A stretch of 64,000 bases of DNA. It comes from Alphaproteobacteria bacterium (GTDB lineage Bacteria > Pseudomonadota > Alphaproteobacteria > Rhodobacterales > Rhodobacteraceae). This document shows, in pieces, positions 1 to 7,284 of the stretch (positions are counted from its first letter, which is position 1; each line of letters begins with the position of its first letter). Where the stretch lies: positions 62,001 through 126,000 of the forward strand of contig JAUIFH010000003.1 in NCBI GenBank assembly GCA_030429495.1, in the 5' to 3' direction. The position numbers and the translations under genes are program-made. The notes beneath the pieces were generated by a model. The model saw only the letters and a list, made by a program, of their open reading frames with translations. It searched no databases and was not told the DNA's origin.

Positions 1-214
1 CTGGGACGGCGATTTCATGCGCCTCATCGTCGCGGACGAGATCAGCCCGGACAGTTGCCGGCTCTGGGACATCAAGACCGGCCAGAAGCTCGACAAGGAC
101 GTGTTCCGCCGTGATCTGGGCAACCTGACCGATGCCTATTCCGAGGTCGCCCGCCGCCTCGGCGTCCTGCCGACGCAGGCCACCCACATGTCGAAACCGA
201 CCCTGATCAACTGA
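1..214 (+). CDS. purC: phosphoribosylaminoimidazole-succinocarboxamide synthase, C-terminal part (truncated at window start)
   Basis: C-terminal motif [15 protein letters not shown]...[14 protein letters not shown]; followed by purS. Confidence 0.93.
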   Translation, partial: WDGDFMRLIVADEISPDSCRLWDIKTGQKLDKDVFRRDLGNLTDAYSEVARRLGVLPTQATHMSKPTLIN

Positions 215-228
215 AAGGCCCCGCCGCG

Positions 229-468
229 ATGAAAGCCCGTGTTCATGTCATGCTCAAGGATGGCGTCCTCGACCCGCAGGGCGAGGCGGTGAAACACGCG
301 CTCGGCACGCTCGGCTTTTCCGGGGTTGACGGCGTGCGCCAGGGCAAGGTGATCGAACTTGACCTCGCCGCGACCGACAAGGCCGCCGCAGAGGCCGAGG
401 TCAGGGCGATGTGCGAGAAACTGCTCGCCAATACCGTGATCGAGAAATACACGGTCGAGATCGCCTGA
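229..468 (+). CDS. purS: phosphoribosylformylglycinamidine synthase subunit PurS
   Basis: 79 aa small PurS-like protein (KARVHVMLKDGVLDPQGEAVKHAL), next to purC. Confidence 0.95.
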   Translation: MKARVHVMLKDGVLDPQGEAVKHALGTLGFSGVDGVRQGKVIELDLAATDKAAAEAEVRAMCEKLLANTVIEKYTVEIA

Positions 469-1511
469 TGCGCGCTGCGGTCCTGACCGGATACCGCGCC
501 CCTCTCGACCTTCAGACCGTTCCTGATCCCGGCTGCCCAGCGGACGGAGTCGTCCTCAGGGTCCTTGCCTGCGGCATCTGCCGGTCGGACTGGCACAGCT
601 GGGCCGGCTCCGATCCGGACGTGGTTCTGCCGCACATTCCCGGGCATGAATACTGCGGTGTGGTGGAGGAAACCGGCCCGCGCGTCACCCGCTGGAAGCG
701 GGGCGACCGCGTGATCGCGCCCTTCATCCTCGCCTGCGGCCAATGCCCCGCCTGCGCGGAAGGCAACCAGACGACCTGTCCGACGCAAGTCATTCCCGGT
801 TTCACCGACCCCGGCGCCTTCGCCGAACGCATCGCGGTGCCGCGCGCCGATCACAACCTGACTGCCCTGCCGGAAGGAATGGATCCGGCGCTCGCCGCCG
901 CGCTCGGTTGCCGCGTCACGACGGCCTGGCATGGTCTGACCGGGCGCGCCGCTCTGCGTCCCGGCGAATGGCTCGCCGTCTTTGGAACCGGCGGCATCGG
1001 CCTCTCGGCGCTTCTCCTCGCCAAGGCCATCGGCGCGCGCGTGGTGATGGTCGACGTGGTCGCGGACAAGCTCGTCCATGCAAGGATGCAAGGCGCCGAC
1101 GCCATCGTCGACGCCGCCACGACGGACGCGCCCGCGGCCGTCCGCGAGATCACCGGCGGCGGTGCACATGTCGCCATCGAGGCGCTCGGGATTGAAGAAA
1201 CGACCGTAAGCGCTTTGAAAAGCCTACGGAAACTCGGCCGCATGGTTCAGATCGGCATGCCCGCGGGAAAGCACACTCAGATGACGCTGCCCATGGACGC
1301 CGTCTATTCCGGCCAGCTCGCGCTCTACGGCACGCGGGGCATGCCCGCCTGGCGCTACCCGAGTCTTCTGAGCCTTATCGAGGCGGGGCAGGTCGATCTG
1401 ACGCCGCTCATCGCCCGCCGCGTATCCCTCTCGGCGGCCTCCGCCGAACTCGCTGCCTTCAACGGGCCGACCCCGCCAGGTGTCGCAGTCATCACCGATT
1501 TCACCCGATGA
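468..1511 (+). CDS. zinc-dependent alcohol dehydrogenase family protein
   Basis: GHEYCGVVEETG, Cys-rich structural Zn loop CGQCPACAEGNQTTC, Rossmann GTGGIG; ATG overlaps purS stop (TGATG). Confidence 0.88.
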   Translation: MRAAVLTGYRAPLDLQTVPDPGCPADGVVLRVLACGICRSDWHSWAGSDPDVVLPHIPGHEYCGVVEETGPRVTRWKRGDRVIAPFILACGQCPACAEGNQTTCPTQVIPGFTDPGAFAERIAVPRADHNLTALPEGMDPALAAALGCRVTTAWHGLTGRAALRPGEWLAVFGTGGIGLSALLLAKAIGARVVMVDVVADKLVHARMQGADAIVDAATTDAPAAVREITGGGAHVAIEALGIEETTVSALKSLRKLGRMVQIGMPAGKHTQMTLPMDAVYSGQLALYGTRGMPAWRYPSLLSLIEAGQVDLTPLIARRVSLSAASAELAAFNGPTPPGVAVITDFTR

Positions 1512-1513
1512 CA

Positions 1514-1557
1514 CTTCATCTTGCCGAAAATACCTCGGGGTTTGGGGCAGCGCCCCA
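1514..1557. repeat. dispersed intergenic element, copy A (CTTCATCTTGCCGAAAATACCTCGGGG + GGGGC hairpin)
   Basis: 25/27 identity to 45979-46005; followed by TTGGGGC-AGC-GCCCCAA stem. Confidence 0.6.
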
Positions 1558-1626
1558 ATCCGCCGCTGGAACCGGCGCGGCGTTTGAGGTAACAGCCCAT
1601 CAACCCCGCAACCCCGAGGTGCGATC

Positions 1627-2295
1627 ATGAAAGCCGCCGTCATTACCTTCCCCGGATCGAACTGCGACCGCGACCTTGCCGTCGCCTTCGAACGCGCGGG
1701 CGCCGAGGTCATCAAGGTCTGGCACAAGGATGCCGATCTGCCGAAGGGCATCGACATCGTCGGCATCCCCGGCGGATTTTCCTTTGGCGACTACCTGCGC
1801 TGCGGCGCAATCGCGGCGCAATCGCCGGTGGCCTCGGCGGTCAGGGACTTCGCCGGCAAGGGCGGCTATGTCATCGGCATCTGCAACGGCTTCCAGGTCC
1901 TGACCGAAACCGGCCTCCTGCCCGGTGCGCTGCTCCGGAACGCGACGCTGAAATATGTCTGCAAGGCGCTGGACCTCAGGGTAGAGACCGCCGACAGCGC
2001 CTTCACTTCCGGCTGGGCAAAGGGCGACAGCGTCCGCATCCCGATCGCCCATCATGACGGCAACTACACGATTGACGCCGACGGGTTGAAGCGGCTGAAG
2101 GACGAGGATCGCATCGCCTTCACCTATGTCGAAAATCCCAACGGCGCGACGGCCGACATTGCAGGGGTCCTGTCCGCGAACCGCAGGGTTCTCGGTATGA
2201 TGCCGCACCCCGAACGGATGGCGGAAGGCGCCCATGGCGGCACGGACGGATCGGTGCTTTTCCGCTCGCTGATGGACGCGATGGCGCTCAGCTGA
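1627..2295 (+). CDS. purQ: phosphoribosylformylglycinamidine synthase subunit PurQ
   Basis: AAVITFPGSNCDRD, IPGGFSFGDYLRCGAI, GICNGFQ glutaminase nucleophile, MMPHPER. Confidence 0.96.
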   Translation: MKAAVITFPGSNCDRDLAVAFERAGAEVIKVWHKDADLPKGIDIVGIPGGFSFGDYLRCGAIAAQSPVASAVRDFAGKGGYVIGICNGFQVLTETGLLPGALLRNATLKYVCKALDLRVETADSAFTSGWAKGDSVRIPIAHHDGNYTIDADGLKRLKDEDRIAFTYVENPNGATADIAGVLSANRRVLGMMPHPERMAEGAHGGTDGSVLFRSLMDAMALS

Positions 2296-2339
2296 CGCGG
2301 GGCGCTTGAGGCGCGCGTCGTGCGTGCATAGACTGGCGC

Positions 2340-4166
2340 ATGGCCAACCGGGACCCCAGCACAGCGACCGAGGCCGCACCGGAAGGGCGCGGCGGCTCGG
2401 GCATTGCTGCCGAACCGGTTCCCTTCATGTCGATCCGTAACCGCTGGTGGCAGCGCCTGATCGTGGCGGCTTTCATCGCCGCCGCTGTTTCGGTCATCTG
2501 GTTCACCAACGCGCTTCTGACCGACCGCTTCTCGGAAACCACGCGGAACCGCTCCGCTGTCCGGCTCGCGCTCTATACAGGCCACGTGCTGAGCGAGTTG
2601 CAGCGCACCTCCGTCGTTCCGCTGTTGCTTGCCCGCGATCCCGTGCTCATCAGTTCGCTGAATTCGGGCGAGTATTCCGTGACTTCGCAGCGCCTGATCT
2701 CGGCCCAGTCCGAAATCGGCGCGGCGACGATCCTGCTTCTCGACGCGGCAGGCCGGACCGTGGCGGCCACCGACCGCGCGCAGATCGGCTCGAACCACGC
2801 GGCTGCGGCCTATTTCGTCAATGCGCAGCGCTCAAAGGATACCAACTTCGACACTGTCTTCACCGTCACTGAACGGCCGGCGGGCGGGTTCGAGTTCACC
2901 TATTCCCGCGCGGTGCTTTCGGAAAACCGCATCGTCGGCGTGATCGTTGTGGGCGCAGAGCTTGCGAAGTTCGAACGTGTCTGGGCAGGGATTTCGGACG
3001 CTGTCGCGGTCGTGAACAGCGAAAACCGCGTCCTCCTGTCGACCGAACCACGATGGCGCGGCCTTGCGATCAACGACGCGCTGGCCGTGCGGCCGCCGAC
3101 ATCGGCCATCGCGCGGGCGTTCCAGGCCACCGCGGACTGGGCGAACGAGCCGCCCGACGCCTATGTCGGCGGCGAGGCGGTGATCCGGAACGAGGCCCGG
3201 ATTCCCTTCCGGGGCTGGAAGCTCATCAGCTTCACGACCTACGATTCGATCCGCGAGCGTGTGAATGCCGTTCTCGCGCTCGAGATCATGGGCTTCGCGG
3301 TTCTCCTTGCGCTGATCTTCTACTTCCTGTCTCGGCGCGCCCGGCGGCAATCGGCAGTTGCCAAGCGGGAATCGGCGGAGCTTCGCCTTCTCAACGCCCG
3401 TCTTCAGCAGGTTATCGCCGAACGGGAAAAGGTGCGGAAGGACCTCGAAGTGGCCGAACAGACCCTCGCGCAGTCCTCAAAGCTCGCCGCGCTCGGCGAG
3501 ATGTCGGCGGCGGTGAGCCACGAACTCAACCAGCCGCTCGCCGCGATGAAGACCTATCTCGCAGGCGCCCGGCTGCTCCTCCAGCGCAAGCGCGCGGAAG
3601 AGGCGCTGTCGTCGTTCCAGCGCATCGACGACCTGATCGAGCGTATGGGCGCGATCACGCGTCAGCTGAAGTCCTATGCCCGGAAAGGCGGGGAGGCGTT
3701 CGAGCCGGTTGACGTAAGAACTTGTATTTCCTCAGCTCTTTCGATGATGGAGCCGACGCTCAGGACGCGCTCCGTTCGGATCACGCGGATGCTGACACGC
3801 GCCAGCGTCATGGTCATGGCCGACCGCGTGCGGCTGGAACAGGTGATCATCAACCTGCTCAGGAACGCGCTCGATGCGACCAAGCAGGTCGAGAATCCTG
3901 AGATCGAGATCATCCTGTCGGCAGGCGAGACGGTGACCATCGCGGTGCGCGACAACGGTCACGGGATCGACGATCTCGATAGCCTGTTCGAACCGTTCTA
4001 CACGACGAAGAAGCCCGGCGAAGGCGTCGGGCTGGGGCTGGCCATTTCCTCGGGGATCGTGAAAGACCTTGGTGGCCGGCTGACGGCCCGAAACACACCG
4101 GGCGGGGGGGCTGTATTCGAGGTTCAGCTCCCCATATTGGCCGGGAAGACGCAAGCAGCGGAATGA
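2340..4166 (+). CDS. DctB-like sensor histidine kinase
   Basis: N-terminal TM, periplasmic sensor, second TM, LGEMSAAVSHELNQPLAAMKTYLAGA H-box, N/G boxes; paired with DctD-like regulator. Confidence 0.85.
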   Translation: MANRDPSTATEAAPEGRGGSGIAAEPVPFMSIRNRWWQRLIVAAFIAAAVSVIWFTNALLTDRFSETTRNRSAVRLALYTGHVLSELQRTSVVPLLLARDPVLISSLNSGEYSVTSQRLISAQSEIGAATILLLDAAGRTVAATDRAQIGSNHAAAAYFVNAQRSKDTNFDTVFTVTERPAGGFEFTYSRAVLSENRIVGVIVVGAELAKFERVWAGISDAVAVVNSENRVLLSTEPRWRGLAINDALAVRPPTSAIARAFQATADWANEPPDAYVGGEAVIRNEARIPFRGWKLISFTTYDSIRERVNAVLALEIMGFAVLLALIFYFLSRRARRQSAVAKRESAELRLLNARLQQVIAEREKVRKDLEVAEQTLAQSSKLAALGEMSAAVSHELNQPLAAMKTYLAGARLLLQRKRAEEALSSFQRIDDLIERMGAITRQLKSYARKGGEAFEPVDVRTCISSALSMMEPTLRTRSVRITRMLTRASVMVMADRVRLEQVIINLLRNALDATKQVENPEIEIILSAGETVTIAVRDNGHGIDDLDSLFEPFYTTKKPGEGVGLGLAISSGIVKDLGGRLTARNTPGGGAVFEVQLPILAGKTQAAE

Positions 4167-4174
4167 GGTGTGCC

Positions 4175-5506
4175 ATGGCGCGCGCGATGAAAGTGGCGAT
4201 CGTCGACGACGAACAGGACATGCGGCAGTCGATCAGCCAGTGGCTTGCCCTGTCGGGCTTCGATACCGAGACCTTTGCCAGTGCCGAGGAGGCGCTGAAA
4301 TCAATCGGCCCCGATTATCCCGGTGTCGTCGTCTCGGACATCAAGATGCCGGGCATGGACGGCATGGCGTTCCTCAAGCGGCTGATGAGCGTCGACAGCG
4401 GATTGCCGGTCGTGATGATCACCGGCCACGGCGATGTGCCGATGGCGGTGGAGGCGATGCGCGTCGGTGCGTATGACTTCCTCGAAAAGCCGTTCAACCC
4501 CGACCGCATGACCGAACTTGCCAAGCGCGCGAGCCAGTCGCGCCGCATGACGCTCGACAACCGGGCGCTGCGCAAGGAATTGTCGGACGGCTCCACGATC
4601 ATGAAGAAGCTGATCGGCGCGTCCCCGGCGATGGAGCGGCTGCGTGAGGATATTCTGGACCTCGGCCAGGCCGACGGCCACGTCCTGATCGACGGCGAGA
4701 CCGGCACCGGCAAGACCCTTGTGGCCCACGCGCTCCATGCCGTCGGTCCGCGTGCCGGCAAGAAGTTCGCCGTGATCTCCTGCGCCGCCTTCTCGGAAGA
4801 AATGCTGGCACAGCGGCTTTTCGGTCCGATCGAGGAGGGTGGGCAGATCCCGCTTGTCGAAGAGGCGCGCAGTGGCACGCTGGTGCTTGAGGATGTCGAG
4901 GCGCTGAGCCACGCGCTTCAGTCGCGGCTCCTGACCTTCATCAACGATCAGGGGACGCCGGCGGAAACCCGGATCATTGCCATCTGCAACGATCACGAAC
5001 AGGGCCGCACGGTCGAGGACGCGCTGCGGCCGGACCTCTACTACCGCCTTGCCGCGCTCAAGATCACGCTGCCGCCGCTCAGGTCGCGCGGCGAGGATAT
5101 CCTGTCGCTCTTCGCGCGGCTGGCCGAGCAGTTCGCCGAGGAATACGGTTGCGAGGCGCCGCAGGTCACCGCGCAGGAGGCCGCCCAGCTTCTTCAGGCG
5201 CCCTGGCCCGGAAACGTGCGCCAGCTGATCAACGTGGCCGAACGGGCCGTGCTTCAAAACCGGCGTGGATCGGGCTCCATCGCCTCGCTTCTCATGGCCG
5301 AGAACGAAGAGGCCGGACCGGTCATGACGACGGAGGGCAAGCCGCTCAAGGACTATGTCGAGAGTTTCGAGAAGATGCTGATCGACAACACGATGCGGCG
5401 GCACAAGGGGTCGATCACGGCGGTGATGGAAGAGCTTTGCCTGCCGCGCCGGACGTTGAACGAGAAGATGGCGAAATATTCACTGCAGCGCGCGGACTAC
5501 CTCTGA
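4175..5506 (+). CDS. DctD-like response regulator (receiver + degenerate AAA+ + Fis-type HTH)
   Basis: Receiver VAIVDDEQDM / SDIKMPGMDG / EKPF; Walker A GETGTGKT; PPLRSRGEDI; WPGNVRQL; GAFTGA absent. Confidence 0.85.
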   Translation: MARAMKVAIVDDEQDMRQSISQWLALSGFDTETFASAEEALKSIGPDYPGVVVSDIKMPGMDGMAFLKRLMSVDSGLPVVMITGHGDVPMAVEAMRVGAYDFLEKPFNPDRMTELAKRASQSRRMTLDNRALRKELSDGSTIMKKLIGASPAMERLREDILDLGQADGHVLIDGETGTGKTLVAHALHAVGPRAGKKFAVISCAAFSEEMLAQRLFGPIEEGGQIPLVEEARSGTLVLEDVEALSHALQSRLLTFINDQGTPAETRIIAICNDHEQGRTVEDALRPDLYYRLAALKITLPPLRSRGEDILSLFARLAEQFAEEYGCEAPQVTAQEAAQLLQAPWPGNVRQLINVAERAVLQNRRGSGSIASLLMAENEEAGPVMTTEGKPLKDYVESFEKMLIDNTMRRHKGSITAVMEELCLPRRTLNEKMAKYSLQRADYL

Positions 5507-5512
5507 ACGGAA

Positions 5513-5534
5513 GGGGCCGGTATGTTCCGGCCCC
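5513..5534. terminator. stem-loop between convergent genes
   Basis: GGGGCCGG-TATGTT-CCGGCCCC perfect 8-bp stem; no strong T-tract. Confidence 0.5.
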
Positions 5535-5555
5535 GCCCAGTCGTCTTTCATAGAC

Positions 5556-6770
5556 TTACATCGTGTCCATGCAGCTCGCGTAGTAGGTGACGGTCGCCGG
5601 CCAGTCCGAGAAGATGCCGACCACACCGACTTCGCGCGCGAGCACGTCGATGGCAGTGAAGTAGTCGCCGTCGGTCAGACCCGCATCCTTCACCGACTGG
5701 AAGTACCAGCCGCCGCCGGAGGCGAGCGGACCCGAACGCTCGATCGTCCAGGTGATGAGCGTCAGACCCGCCGCTTTGGCAGCCTTGGCGTATTCGGACG
5801 CTTCGATCACGCCGTTGGCGTCGGTCAGGAGCATGTTCATCGACGGCGCGAGGTAGTTGACGCCGTGCGCCTTCAGATCGGCGAACTTCTCTTTCCAGGT
5901 CTCGGCCTTCTGCTCGTCGAAGCTGTCATCCCTCTCGACAAGGAAGACAGCGTTCGCGCCGAATTCCGGCTCTGCCTTGATCCAGTAGAGCACATCGTCA
6001 AGGTTGAACGACTGCGCGAAGACGTCCGAGGCCGGAACCCCGGCGCCCTTGTATTCGTCGATCATCTTCTGGGCGTAGTCTTCCTGCGTGAAGCCGTCGA
6101 ACGGCATCTCGACCGAGGGCGATTTTAGCTCGGGCGTGAACTTCGCGCCATGCGCCTTGAAAAGCGCGATCGAGTCCTTGTGCGTCATGAGCGTACCGCG
6201 CGTGGCGTATAGGTCGGTCCGCCAGTTCGCGGTGGCGTTCATGTAGCCCTCAATCGTCGTCGCGCTCGAGTCGCCAGCGTCCATCTTGCCGTTCAGGGTC
6301 TGGAACTCGGCAAGCGTGATGTCGGAGGTGCGGCATTCGACCGCCGCCTTGCCGCCATCGGTGGCCGGCGCGAAGGGCGTCGTGCATTTCGCGCCGAGTT
6401 CGGTCGCAAGGATATTGGTCGTCGTGTGCAGGTCGTTCTGCGCATGGCGGCAGACCAGTTCCTTGTCGGCGGTGAAGGTCACGTCGCATTCCATCACGCC
6501 CGCGCCCATCAGAAGGCCGGCGCTATAGGATTCTTCGGTATGTTCGGGAAACATCAGCGGTGCGCCGCGATGGGCAATCGACAGCATCGTGCGGCGAGGT
6601 TCCTGCCCGGCGCAGGCGGCGAGACGGTCCTTCAGCGGCCCGTCCTTCATCTGCGAGATGAGGTAGGCGGGCCGGACTCCGACCTCGATCCGCTCGGCGG
6701 CGGCAAGCGGCACAGCCGCGGACGACAGCGCGAGCGCGGAGGCGAGTAGCATCGATTTCTTGCTGAACAT
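5556..6770 (-). CDS. glycerophosphodiester phosphodiesterase family protein, secreted
   Basis: Signal peptide MFSKKSMLLASALALSSAAVPLAAAE; SIAHRGAPLMFPEHTEESYSAGLLMGAGVMECDVTFTADKELVCRHA. Confidence 0.88.
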   Translation of the reverse strand: MFSKKSMLLASALALSSAAVPLAAAERIEVGVRPAYLISQMKDGPLKDRLAACAGQEPRRTMLSIAHRGAPLMFPEHTEESYSAGLLMGAGVMECDVTFTADKELVCRHAQNDLHTTTNILATELGAKCTTPFAPATDGGKAAVECRTSDITLAEFQTLNGKMDAGDSSATTIEGYMNATANWRTDLYATRGTLMTHKDSIALFKAHGAKFTPELKSPSVEMPFDGFTQEDYAQKMIDEYKGAGVPASDVFAQSFNLDDVLYWIKAEPEFGANAVFLVERDDSFDEQKAETWKEKFADLKAHGVNYLAPSMNMLLTDANGVIEASEYAKAAKAAGLTLITWTIERSGPLASGGGWYFQSVKDAGLTDGDYFTAIDVLAREVGVVGIFSDWPATVTYYASCMDTM

Positions 6771-6901
6771 TGGAATCTCCGGATGAGTACAGTGCCCAGC
6801 GGTAGACAGCGCGGCGATTACGCGAATATGACCGGACTGCGAACTCTTTGTTACCGTTGCGCCGGAAAGCGGGCGGGCAGGGCGGTTCCCCGGCGACGAT
6901 T

Positions 6902-6929
6902 TTGACCATTGTGTTTTCCTCGCCATAAC
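6902..6929 (+). promoter_or_regulatory. candidate sigma70-type promoter for rne
   Basis: TTGACC - 16 nt - CATAAC; implies a leader of about 350 nt before rne ATG at 7285. Confidence 0.4.
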
Positions 6930-7284
6930 CGCTAATGTCTGCGGACGTCGTCCGCGCACTGATTTTAGCGCCGCGACCCATCAGATTTGCTGCCGTTCGC
7001 GTGCCGGGCCTCATGGCCTAGAAACCCGAATCGGCAGGCCGACTGGCCGCAAGGCCGCACATTTGCCCTTCGGCCCGGATCGGGCGGGGGCCATCAATCG
7101 GCGCCCTGCAGGGCGCCTGGGAACTAACCGCGATGAAACGCGCGAGGACAGAGCAGCGGAGATCAGGCAGGCCCTTGGCCGCCTCCGCGCTGTTGCCCGC
7201 ACCGTCATTCGCCTCATCTGTTGACCGCGCAACACCAACCGGCCCCGCAAGGGGCTGGCCGTCTTGCGCGTTCGGAAAGTTTGT

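Noticed and set aside
243-1169. 308 aa minus-strand ORF opposite purS/ADH
   Set aside because: Antisense shadow of well-supported genes.
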